From Streptomyces caelestis (GTDB lineage Bacteria > Actinomycetota > Actinomycetes > Streptomycetales > Streptomycetaceae): a DNA stretch of 29,981 bases. The notes beneath the pieces are model-generated. The model saw only the letters and a list, made by a program, of their open reading frames with translations, made no database searches and was not told the DNA's origin. Location: contig NZ_LGCN01000243.1 in NCBI RefSeq assembly GCF_001279005.1, positions 1 through 29,981 of the forward strand, read 5' to 3'. Below, in pieces: positions 15,139 to 21,641 of the stretch; positions within the stretch are counted from its first letter, which is position 1; each line of letters begins with the position of its first letter. The position numbers were made by a program, and so were the translations under genes.

Positions 15139-15387
15139 TCAGGGATTGATGTAGTCGCCCCACCAGAAGGTGGCGACGTAGGCCCGCCCAAGTGCCTCTC
15201 CGCCTCGTCCGCCCCTGATATGGATGACGATCAACGCCAGGACGAACCAGGCGATGAAGCATCCCGCGACGATCAAAGCCCACTGAGGACCCGAGGCAAT
15301 AGCGATGACGATCAAGGCAATGATCGTCACGGCCAGTCCGATGTGACCGTCACCGATATCCGTGCCGGACTTGTTGCCGCCTGTCAT
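15139..15387 (-). CDS. Small membrane protein of unknown function
   Basis: An 82-residue protein. A polar start MTGGNKSGTDIGDGH precedes two hydrophobic helices, IGLAVTIIALIVIAIASG (about residues 16-33) and ALIVAGCFIAWFVLALIVI (about 37-55), then a basic RGGRGG and a short soluble tail rich in aromatics (VATFWWGDYINP). Codon use is GC3-rich as for real genes. I do not recognise the family. It stands alone between an IS630 element and a decayed transposase. Confidence 0.6.
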   Translation of the reverse strand: MTGGNKSGTDIGDGHIGLAVTIIALIVIAIASGPQWALIVAGCFIAWFVLALIVIHIRGGRGGEALGRAYVATFWWGDYINP

Positions 15388-15430
15388 GAGGACCCCCGCT
15401 GAAGATCACGCCGTCCTGCGTCAGAGCAGC

Positions 15431-15964
15431 CTACGAGGCTCTGTCTGCACTGTCAGTGCCGCTTGAACGACGGGGCTTGGTGTCCTTCTTGTGGTGGGCG
15501 GGGCGGCTGTATGCGTCGCCGGTCGCCAGGACGCGGCCCACGTCGTGGCGGGTGGCCGGGCGGCGGTTCTTCGAGTCCAGTGGTCGCCCTGGCCCGGGTC
15601 GGGACGGTTTCGGTGCACTGGCCGGGGAGCCGGTCTTCGTGCGCAGGTTCCTGAACCCGCGCCGGATGCGGGCGGGTGTAGGTCTGTTCGGCGGAGCCGG
15701 CTTTTCCCAGGGGCGACGGGTCAGCCGTGGATGCAGCCGGTCCCACGCCTGCGCGGTTGCCTTCCCGTGGAGCCGGGTGTCCGTGGTTGTCACGGCCTGC
15801 TCAGTACCCCAGGTTGTCGGGTCGCCGAAGACGAACTCGCCACCGTGCTTGGGCGGCCGGCCGCCCTTGGGGTCGGCCGGGCCGAACTCTTTGCGGGAGG
15901 GCGCAGGACGCCGCATCACCCGATCTGAACGGAGTCGGCCGAGGATCTCGACGGGAAGGTCACC
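15431..15964 (-). pseudogene. DDE-type transposase relic with internal deletion
   Basis: The minus-strand frame reads GDLPVEILGRLRSDRVMRRP, then GGRPPKHGGEFVFGDPTTWG, GKATAQAWDRLHPRLT and at once RRPWEKPAPPNRPTPARIRR, GFRNLR and PSRPGPGRP. From memory, larger Streptomyces transposases of the type now catalogued as NF041680 have these two blocks separated by well over 100 residues carrying the catalytic core. The join is in frame. The catalytic middle is therefore gone, and the 162-residue frame is a relic even though it looks open. Confidence 0.65.
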
Positions 15965-15993
15965 TACCGTGCACGAGCTCGCCAGGGAAAGTG

Positions 15994-16049
15994 TTGGGCC
16001 AGGCGAAGCTGGGTGTGAGCGGCGACGACCAGCCAGGTCCAGCGGTCTG
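15994..16049 (-). pseudogene. Displaced internal fragment of the same transposase type
   Basis: On the minus strand ADRWTWLVVAAHTQLRLAQ is readable. In full-length relatives, as I recall them, this block lies just before RRPWEKP, that is, downstream of the GDLPVE block. Here it lies upstream of it, so the relic is scrambled or assembled from two copies. Confidence 0.55.
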
Positions 16050-16392
16050 CAGCAGGTCCTCGGCCAGGTGCGCGGCGCCGGTCAGCAGCTACGTGGTATG
16101 CAGCAACTTCGAGCCGCACCCTTTGACGAACTCCTCGAAGTCCGGTGCGCTGCTGCTGTTGTCCATCGAGCCGCTCATGCTCCCGCTTTCGGCTGCATGA
16201 GTGTTGGCAGGAGGCGGCCGCGCGGACAAACGCTCCTCAACCCCTGGCTCCCTGCAGCTCGGACGGCCTCACGGACGTGCTGGACAGGGCATGACCTGCG
16301 GATACCTCCGAAGTCGTTGCAATATAAAGTATCTCTTGGGAGGAACGGCTCCACCGGGAGCCGTGACCATGGTCCGGCCCGGGGAGAACCGA
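16050..16392. other. Intergenic stretch upstream of membrane protein gene
   Basis: No gene with a recognisable motif is present. An AT-rich patch AATATAAAGTATCT near 16320 stands out and could hold the promoter of the gene at 16393. Confidence 0.4.
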
Positions 16393-17139
16393 GTGGCGAG
16401 AAAACGCAGGACCCCCGTGTCGGTACGCGGCCACAAGCGCCGCCTGTCCAACGGGAGAACGACGTACGTACGTCGGCACACCCGGACCTACTGGACCGGG
16501 CGGAAGCCCTCACTCGCCGTGCGCAGGCCGGAACGTTCCACAGGATCGACGCGCGGCATCCCGACGCGACCGACGTCGGACAGTACGCGGTCCCCCTCAC
16601 CGAGGGCTTCGACGACCACGTCGGCCGAGCCAACGGAGGCAAGCGCGGCCTGTGGCGCGTGGGGATGCTTCGGCCTTCTGTCCACCGTCATGATTCTCGC
16701 CTCGCTGATATCGGAGGACGGTGAGCGGCCGTACCTGTCCATCATTGTTTCGTTTTTCGTCGCGGCGGTGGTCGCGGGCTGGCTGTGCGGCCGCGCCTTC
16801 TCGCCCAACACGGCCCAGGGACGAAGGCGGTTGGCGACAGCCAGGCGGATCGCGCTGGCCTCGGGCATCTTCATCGCGGTAGTGCCGATGCTCCTGTGGG
16901 AGGCGGAGTCCGACACCGCGGAGCTGGCGCCCCTGTGGCTCAACGTCATCCGGAATCTCGGCATGGGCTTCCTTCTGTCCTGGGTGGCTGGCGCGCGAAG
17001 GGGAGTCCGCCGCGCCGCTTCGGCGCAGAACGCGTCTCCCGAGTCGTGCTCGCCACAGCATGAGGATGCTCGAAATGACCGGGCCGCCGACCCGGAGGGG
17101 GTCGCATCACTCCGTCCCGCCAGGTATGACGGGCCGTAG
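16393..17139 (+). CDS. Membrane protein of unknown function, with internal compensating frameshifts
   Basis: GTG at 16393 follows GGGGAG by six bases. The start VARKRRTPVSVRGHKRRLSN is strongly basic. A hydrophobic second half has segments GLLSTVMILASLI, LSIIVSFFVAAVVAGWLCG, IALASGIFIAVVPMLLW and NLGMGFLLSWVAG, so four membrane helices. Between about 16485 and 16655 the open frame has poor third-position GC, whereas the frame one base to the left reads PDLLDRAEALTRRAQAGTFH and GQYAVPLTEGFDDHVGRANG with high GC3. The native protein probably used that frame there, so one lost and one gained base bracket the block. The function is unknown. Confidence 0.55.
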   Translation: MARKRRTPVSVRGHKRRLSNGRTTYVRRHTRTYWTGRKPSLAVRRPERSTGSTRGIPTRPTSDSTRSPSPRASTTTSAEPTEASAACGAWGCFGLLSTVMILASLISEDGERPYLSIIVSFFVAAVVAGWLCGRAFSPNTAQGRRRLATARRIALASGIFIAVVPMLLWEAESDTAELAPLWLNVIRNLGMGFLLSWVAGARRGVRRAASAQNASPESCSPQHEDARNDRAADPEGVASLRPARYDGP

Positions 17140-17212
17140 GTACGCCACGGGAGCGAGTCGGATGCGTCCTGAGACATGGCTGACCCTCCCAGAATGAGAC
17201 TGCCCGGCCGGG

Positions 17213-17286
17213 AAACTCTCATTTCAAATGATCAGTTAAAGAGCGTTTTGTCCCGACAAGAACCTGATGGTGCCGATCCTGAAGGC
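17213..17286 (+). promoter_or_regulatory. AT-rich leader-like segment ahead of CRISPR remnant
   Basis: An AT-rich run including TCATTTCAAATGATCAGTTA (a 6-base palindrome around one C at 17219-17231) contrasts with the GC-rich surroundings and ends at the first degenerate repeat. CRISPR leaders have this location and composition; the assignment is inference. Confidence 0.4.
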
Positions 17287-17375
17287 CTGCTCCCCACACC
17301 CGCAGGGATGGCCCCAAGACGCCCGCTCAGCCCAAGGGCAAGGACTCCGCTCCCCGCATCCGTGGGGATGGCCTC
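17287..17375 (+). CRISPR. Vestigial type I-E CRISPR array (two degenerate repeats, one spacer)
   Basis: Repeat 1 (17287-17315) reads CTGCTCCCCACACCCGCAGG then GATGGCCCC. Repeat 2 (17347-17375) reads CCGCTCCCCGCATCCGTGGG then GATGGCCTC. Both keep the type I-E layout: CTCCCC, a short variable centre, and GGGGATGG. The 60-base step (29-base repeat plus 31-base spacer, 17316-17346) is close to the 61 expected. No cas gene is in the window. A weak third echo, CTGCTC, lies another 60 bases on at 17407. Confidence 0.6.
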
Positions 17376-17433
17376 CTTCGGAGTGGCCGGGCGGCTCGCA
17401 CATCATCTGCTCGACGCAGTTCCGCCTCGCTTG

Positions 17434-17784
17434 TCAGCTGCCGCTCATCCCGTTGGCGCGCCAGTAGGTGCCAAAACCGCGTGGCCCGTCGAACGTCCGA
17501 AACGGTCGGACAGGCGGCTTCAACGCGATGTGCTCCAGGACGGTGCGGTGGGCTTTCATGACGACGGGGACGTACTCGTCGTCCAGGCGCCTGCCCTGGC
17601 CGTCGGTGCCGTAGGAGACGAAGTCGTTGTCCAGCAGCCGGGGCAGCGCGATGGCGACCTCCAGATCCGTTCGGCCGGCCGGAGGGCCGAACCGCAGCGA
17701 CTCGACCGTCTTGACATCGAGCACCCATGGCGCGACCCAGCCGTCCCTGCGGCTGAAGAACATCTCGGTGTCCACGCCCCCCAC
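17434..17784 (-). CDS. Protein of unknown function
   Basis: 116 residues with GC-rich third positions. It contains TEMFFSRRDGWVAPWVLDVK, ESLRFGPPAGRTDLEVAIAL, DNDFVSYGTDGQGRRLDDEY and a C-terminus GTYWRANGMSGS. No transmembrane helix, signal or known catalytic motif was seen. The frame is open upstream only to about 17825, where a stop blocks it, so the start is uncertain (GTG at 17784 used) and the gene could be an N-terminally shortened remnant. It lies just beyond the CRISPR remnant, on the opposite strand. Confidence 0.5.
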   Translation of the reverse strand: MGGVDTEMFFSRRDGWVAPWVLDVKTVESLRFGPPAGRTDLEVAIALPRLLDNDFVSYGTDGQGRRLDDEYVPVVMKAHRTVLEHIALKPPVRPFRTFDGPRGFGTYWRANGMSGS

Positions 17785-17960
17785 CCCTCCGACCCAGCCA
17801 AAAGCATCCTCGGCTCTGCCGCGCCCAGTTCACCAGATGCCGCTGACGAACCCCGTCTCTCCGACCGACCGGAAGGCGCCCGCGGGTGTCGGGCAACCGA
17901 TTCAAACTCACGCGCGCGGCGACGGGGTGCGCTCGGGCGGTCCGGATCGTGGTCGTTGAG

Positions 17961-18105
17961 TCAGCGGACGCTGCCGCCGGGCGCGGAGATGTCTCCGCTC
18001 AGGTACACGGCGAAGCCGAACGCATACGCCGCGACCTGGCGCGGGTACTTCCCCAGGCAGGACTCCAGCGTACTGACTGCTCCCGCCTTCCCGTAGGGAG
18101 GGGAC
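17961..18105 (-). pseudogene. C-terminal gene remnant with a hydrophobic segment
   Basis: The minus-strand frame YGKAGAVSTLESCLGKYPRQ, VAAYAFGFAVYLSGDISAPG, GSVR ends in TGA at 17961-17963. Nearly every codon ends in G or C, which supports past coding. No start is evident and the family is not recognised. Confidence 0.3.
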
Positions 18106-18152
18106 CGGTGAGGCGGTGCGGGCGTTGCTCGTCCGCCGGCGGTGCCGGCCGT

Positions 18153-18536
18153 TCAGATACGCCAGGAGCGGAGTGTGTCTGCGATGTCGTAGATCTTCAG
18201 CCGGGTCTCGCGGGCCTTTCTGATCAGGTCGGACAGCGCTCCATAGGGCGGGTCGATGCCTTCACCGGACTGGTCGAGGTATTGGGTGGTGACGAAGGCG
18301 GCGAAGAGGCTGTTGCGGTGGGGGAGCGGTTCGAGCCGCACGATGGTGTGCAGGAGCGCGGCAGCACGCCATGCGGCGTCGGGGTTGGACTCGGCAAGCG
18401 TCGGCGTGCGGGTCTTGTGGCGGGCGACGGCCGCGACAAGGGCCGAGTAGTCGGTGACGGACACGTCGTCGTGACCGAGGGCGATGTCCTGAACGTCCAG
18501 GAGCCAGGAGACGTCTACGTACAGGGTCTCGCTCAT
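18153..18536 (-). CDS. Fic/Doc-family toxin of a toxin-antitoxin system
   Basis: A 127-residue protein: MSETLYVDVSWLLDVQDIAL, DYSALVAAVARHKTRTPTLA, DAAWRAAALLHTIVRLEPLP, HRNSLFAAFVTTQYL. The organisation, an opening YVDVSWLL and a central His in a PLPHRNSLF-like segment, matches small Streptomyces Fic/Doc-type toxins. The classic HPFxxGNKR active-site motif is degenerate, so enzymatic AMP- or phosphate-transfer activity is uncertain. The start ATG overlaps the antitoxin stop by one base (TGATG), so translation is coupled. A GC-rich stem follows the stop at about 18120-18145. Confidence 0.75.
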   Translation of the reverse strand: MSETLYVDVSWLLDVQDIALGHDDVSVTDYSALVAAVARHKTRTPTLAESNPDAAWRAAALLHTIVRLEPLPHRNSLFAAFVTTQYLDQSGEGIDPPYGALSDLIRKARETRLKIYDIADTLRSWRI

Positions 18537-18775
18537 CAGGCGGCAGTGGCTCCCCGGTCGCGCTCGGAGGGAGGAATCTCGTCCGGGAACGCCGCGTCGA
18601 ACTCCTCGCGCAGCCTGTCCGCCCAGGACGTAGCGCCCGCCACGAACCGCTTACGGTGCATCTCGCGCACGCCCAGGTCGTGCAGGTACTGCTTGAGGCT
18701 CTTGCCCTCAGCGGCGGCAGCAGCGCGCACGCCTTCCATTTCTTCCTCGGTGAAGGACACATTCAGTGACGGCAT
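18536..18775 (-). CDS. Antitoxin partner of the Fic/Doc-type toxin
   Basis: A 79-residue protein, MPSLNVSFTEEEMEGVRAAA, AAEGKSLKQYLHDLGVRE, in which the N-terminal strand and two helices look like a ribbon-helix-helix DNA-binding domain. A charged tail, WADRLREEFDAAFPDEIPPS, would neutralise the toxin. ATG at 18775 directly abuts a palindromic operator and has no ribosome site, so a leaderless transcript is likely. It is the first gene of the pair, as usual for autoregulated toxin-antitoxin operons. Confidence 0.75.
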   Translation of the reverse strand: MPSLNVSFTEEEMEGVRAAAAAEGKSLKQYLHDLGVREMHRKRFVAGATSWADRLREEFDAAFPDEIPPSERDRGATAA

Positions 18776-18797
18776 ACCAACATGGTACCTACTTGGT
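18776..18797. promoter_or_regulatory. Operator of the toxin-antitoxin operon
   Basis: ACCAA (18776-18780) and TTGGT (18793-18797) flank a central palindrome GGTACC, giving a 22-base interrupted palindrome that touches the antitoxin start codon. The antitoxin is the expected binder. Confidence 0.55.
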
Positions 18798-18875
18798 GCC
18801 TGTCGAGGAAGCAGAAGCGAGTCTGCCCCATCAGCTGCGAGGCGGTTGTCGATCGGTCCGTCCGCGCGCGGTCGC

Positions 18876-19673
18876 TCAGAGCGTGAGCACCGGTCGCGTG
18901 GAGAAGTTTTCGTACATGCCCTCTCCGTCCGGTCCGTGCACGAACTCGGCCATGTCAGGGTTACGGTTGGCGGTCGCCAGGGGAAGCCAGGCCAGCAGGT
19001 GGCCGTAGCCGCCGCACACCGACTCACCCCCGTCGCCGCCGTGAACCGCGGTGACATCGCTGGTCAGCTCGGCGCGGTAGGTGTCGTAGGCGATGCGCAG
19101 GCCGAAGGCGTTCAGCTCGTTGTGGGGGCCGGTGTCGTCTCCATAAGGGATGCGGTCGAGGGGACAGTCGTCGCCCCACCGGAACAGGGTGCTCGACCCG
19201 GCGCCGCAGGCGTGTTCCCACTCGTCGGAGCTCGGCATCCGCAGACCACGGACGGAGAGGGCAGCAGGCATGTCGGCCGGAGGTTCGGTCAGGTTCTCGT
19301 CCTCCACGGCCATGAGGACGGTGGCCAGGTGAACGCTGCGGCGAGCGCTGAGGATCCGCTCGAGGTGGGTCCGCAGATCGGGCCCGTAACCGTAGCCCTG
19401 TTCCAGGCTCTCGGCGTAGTCGGCGGCCTGCTGCGCGGTCGGTTTCCAGGTGTCGACGTCGAAACCCAGGGACACCTGGCCTCCGGGTATCAGGGCGAAC
19501 TCCTGCCCATCCTGCTCGATCCGGACGCGGTGCAGCGGGGCACCGAGGTGTTCCGTGGCCTCGACGAGTGACACTCGACCGCCCACGTGGTCAGCGGCAT
19601 TCCGGGCGATCTGCCGGGCGGTGACCACGTCGAAGGTCCGCCACAGGTCGAGAGTGAGATCAGCGAGCGACAT
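18876..19673 (-). CDS. FGE-sulfatase (formylglycine-generating-like) domain protein
   Basis: A 265-residue protein. The middle carries FALIPGGQVSLGFD and, later, LRMPSSDEWEHACGAGSSTL followed by FRWGDD, which resembles the LPTEAEWEYAARGG/WGD signature of FGE-sulfatase fold proteins. NAFGLRIAYDTYRAEL and GGYGHLLAWLPLATANRNPD correspond to the later NxxGLxD/GG...R blocks in altered form. The Cys pair that defines true copper-dependent FGE is not evident, so a binding or other FGE-like role is more likely than sulfatase activation. ATG at 19673 gives MSLADLTLDLWRTF; no neighbouring sulfatase was seen. Confidence 0.6.
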   Translation of the reverse strand: MSLADLTLDLWRTFDVVTARQIARNAADHVGGRVSLVEATEHLGAPLHRVRIEQDGQEFALIPGGQVSLGFDVDTWKPTAQQAADYAESLEQGYGYGPDLRTHLERILSARRSVHLATVLMAVEDENLTEPPADMPAALSVRGLRMPSSDEWEHACGAGSSTLFRWGDDCPLDRIPYGDDTGPHNELNAFGLRIAYDTYRAELTSDVTAVHGGDGGESVCGGYGHLLAWLPLATANRNPDMAEFVHGPDGEGMYENFSTRPVLTL

Positions 19674-20118
19674 GGCCCGCAGTGTGGCATGCGGCACTGA
19701 CACTGGAGCGGCGGGACGGCCCAGTCGTGCCACCCGCCGCACGCATTGTTGGCGGCGCGGGTGTCAGCGACGAGCTCAGACGCGGTCGACCGCAGGCAGC
19801 CCCCGGCTCCCGTACCGTCCCACGGTCCCCAGCGACACCCCCGCCCCGCGCTCCACCGCCTGTCACCCAGCGGGCCGCGCACCCAGGAAAACGAGCGAGC
19901 ACCTGCAGGAGCGCCTTGGAGTAGCGGGAGCCAGCGGGCTTCCCACGAGCACCGAAGGCACGAAGAATCAGGCAGGGCCGGCTTCCGCTCCCCGCTCCGC
20001 CCCAGGAGCCGCTGCCTTACGCCCGGTGCCGACAGCAGGCATCCGCAGCAGCGGCGGCAACATGAACTGCTGCGCATGGCGACACGCAACCACGGGGATT
20101 CCGAGTGACGTGCTGACC
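19674..20118. other. Gene-poor stretch
   Basis: Frames on both strands are long only because of high GC and lack motifs. CAGTG and CACTG form a short inverted pair about 15 bases upstream of the FGE-like start. Nothing else is supported. Confidence 0.4.
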
Positions 20119-20283
20119 GCGGTCGGCCTGATCCTGCCGGACCCAGTTCCGCAGCCCTTCGGCGCTGACCCCGAGCTCCCGGGCCGCCTCGGTGACAGTC
20201 CTGCCGGAGGAGCGGACCAGTGCGACCGCGTCCCGCTTGAACTCCTCCGTGTACCGCCTGCTGCGGTTGCTCTTGCTTCCCAC
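20119..20283 (-). pseudogene. IS3-family OrfA, N-terminal fragment
   Basis: MGSKSNRSRRYTEEFKRDAV, ALVRSSGRTVTEAARELGVS, AEGLRNWVRQDQADRG is the HTH_Tnp_1 start of IS3-type OrfA. Similarity ends near 20119 and OrfB is absent, so only the left end of the element remains. The window's right edge holds an unrelated-position OrfB tail. Confidence 0.8.
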
Positions 20284-20347
20284 CTGGCACTACTTCCTCT
20301 GGAACCTCACGTCCACTCTCCAGGTGCCCAGCATCAAGGGGAAGCTT

Positions 20348-20668
20348 CGGGACTGTAAGACGTTCGGTGTAACTCCAGACCATGGAAGATGCATCGATGA
20401 CCAGTGAGAACGTGTCCGAATCCGAGGCCGTCGAGCCCACAAAGGCTGTGTCGGCGAAGGCCATGGACGACCAGCTGATCGACGAGCTGGTGAGCCGGGC
20501 CCAGGCCGAGGGCCTGCAGCTGACCGGTGAGGGCGGGCTGCTGCAGCAGCTGACCAAGCGGCTGCTGGAAGACCGCGCTGAACGCCTTCGACATCACCTT
20601 CGACGGCCGTCTGTCGGCGGCCGGCCAGTAACGACCACCCCAGTTGCACCGCTCGTTTGCCAGACCCC
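20348..20668 (+). mobile_element. Miniature IS256-type element (internal deletion derivative)
   Basis: The left terminus CGGGACTGTAAGACGTTCGG (from 20348, continuing TGTAACT) and the right terminus AGTTGCACCGCTCGTTTGCC (from 20642, continuing AGACCCCG) are inverted repeats agreeing at about 20 of 27 positions. The interior keeps only the two extremities of the transposase gene. About 320 bases long in total, against about 1.3-1.5 kb for full elements. Confidence 0.7.
20397..20631 (+). pseudogene. IS256-type transposase ends fused by internal deletion
   Basis: ATG at 20397 opens MTSENVSESEAVEPTKAVSA, KAMDDQLIDELVSRAQAEGL, QLTGEGGLLQQLTKRLLE, the N-terminus of Streptomyces IS256/Mutator-type transposases. 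Right after LLE, in the next frame, KTALNAFDITFDGRLSAAGQ and TAA at 20629-20631 give the C-terminus of the same family. The DDE core between them is missing. In the original frame the reading instead runs on as DRAERLRHHLRRPSVGG. Confidence 0.75.
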
Positions 20669-20713
20669 GCTCATCCTCTGGCTCCGCACGTAATCGCGCA
20701 TACTCGCGCGGTC

Positions 20714-21193
20714 CTAGGCTGAGGAGGCCGGGGCCAATTCTTCCGGCAGTTGCGGAGGGGAGCCCTGGGTCCACGCCACCCGCAGTGTCGAGGCGGAGAT
20801 CCGCCAGCCGCCAGCCGTCCTGACCAGGTGGGTGTCGGCATGGCCGGCGGAGATGAAGACGCTGCCTGAGCCATCTGCCAGGACGTGAGTGCTCAGCTGA
20901 GCGAAACGGGCAATGGCCCGGGCTCCGTCGATCTCGATGATGGCGTTGGCGCCGAGATGTACGGTTCGGTCGAACAGCGCCATTCCTCGCCGGATACGGG
21001 CCAGTAGGGCATCGCGGCCACGGACGGTGCCGATGGGCATTTCTGCGGTGACGTCTTCGGTGTGGAACGCGCGAGCCCATTCCTCGTCGAAGACCCCGTC
21101 GTCCAGGGAACGCAGGTAGCGGTCCAGCAGGTCGGTGATCTCAGCGCGGTCGGTCAGGGCCTGCAGCTGTCGTTGCATCTCGTTGGTGTCCAT
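20714..21193 (-). CDS. SnoaL-like (NTF2-fold) protein
   Basis: A 159-residue protein: MDTNEMQRQLQALTDRAEIT, DLLDRYLRSLDDGVFDEEWA, then GTVRGRDALLARIRRGMALF, DRTVHLGANAIIEIDGARAI and TAGGWRISASTLRVAWTQG. These are the helical start and curved sheet of SnoaL_4-like proteins, which include polyketide cyclase-, dehydratase- and isomerase-like members; no specific reaction is evident. The ATG at 21193 has GGAAGGAG nine bases upstream. A SoxR-box-like palindrome sits at 21209-21226, so it is probably controlled by a MerR/SoxR-type regulator, none of which adjoins. Confidence 0.82.
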   Translation of the reverse strand: MDTNEMQRQLQALTDRAEITDLLDRYLRSLDDGVFDEEWARAFHTEDVTAEMPIGTVRGRDALLARIRRGMALFDRTVHLGANAIIEIDGARAIARFAQLSTHVLADGSGSVFISAGHADTHLVRTAGGWRISASTLRVAWTQGSPPQLPEELAPASSA

Positions 21194-21208
21194 AGCGGCA
21201 GACTCCTT

Positions 21209-21226
21209 CCTCAAGCGCACTTGAGG
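21209..21226 (-). promoter_or_regulatory. SoxR-box-like operator upstream of SnoaL gene
   Basis: CCTCAAG, CGCA, CTTGAGG is a perfect 7-4-7 palindrome. Its arms equal those of the well-known E. coli SoxR site (CCTCAAG-N4-CTTGAGG). On the minus strand it is preceded by TTGACC, a MerR-type -35 element. Confidence 0.6.
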
Positions 21227-21285
21227 TCAATACCGGCCTTGGGAAGCATCGGTACAGCTGTTGGCACTGAGATTGATCATGGTCT

Positions 21286-21641
21286 CTAGCTGCGGATCTC
21301 CATGCTCGGGTGAGGTTGGGACTGGAGTCGTTCGCGGAGGCCGATCTCCTCGTGGGTAAGCAGGTCCTCGAGCCGGCGGATGCGGACGTGCTTGGGCCGC
21401 AGCGGCAGGCCGTCGTCCACCGCGGCGGCCTCGGCTTCGGCGAGCGCCCGGTAGAGCGAGGCGACCGAGGGGTGCTTGCCCGCGTTCTTGCCGGTCTTGA
21501 TGGTCAGCTTCTTCGCGATCTCGGCGACCGGGACACCTTTGTCCTTGAGTGCAACGGCGAAGGTGAGCATGTCGTCATCGATGACCTTCGGCCGTCCCCC
21601 GTGGTTGCCCTTGGCCGCTGCGGTGACCTGGCCTTCGAGGG
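21286..21641 (-). pseudogene. Serine recombinase (resolvase/invertase), C-terminal part
   Basis: The minus-strand frame reads EGQVTAAAKGNHGGRPKVID, DDMLTFAVALKDKGVPVAEI and AKKLTIKTGKNAGKHPSVAS, then LYRALAEAEAAA. GRPKVIDDD and the following HTH are characteristic of the DNA-binding tail of resolvase-type recombinases. The catalytic N-terminal domain with its Ser is missing, because an IS6-type element begins at 21642 right where the reading would enter. It ends at 21286. Confidence 0.75.

Noticed and set aside
17407..17435. Third CRISPR repeat
   Set aside because: Only CTGCTC and CGCA agree at the expected 60-base step and the GGGGATGG half is absent, so it is not counted as a repeat.
17886..19571. 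A 561-codon open frame on the plus strand
   Set aside because: It runs antisense through the toxin, antitoxin and FGE-like genes, which carry recognisable motifs. It has no motif of its own and is a high-GC shadow.
19490..20557. 355-codon minus-strand frame spanning 19.5-20.6 kb
   Set aside because: It crosses the antisense of the mini-IS256, part of the IS3 fragment and the FGE-like gene in a different frame, with Ser/Arg/Gly-rich shadow composition.
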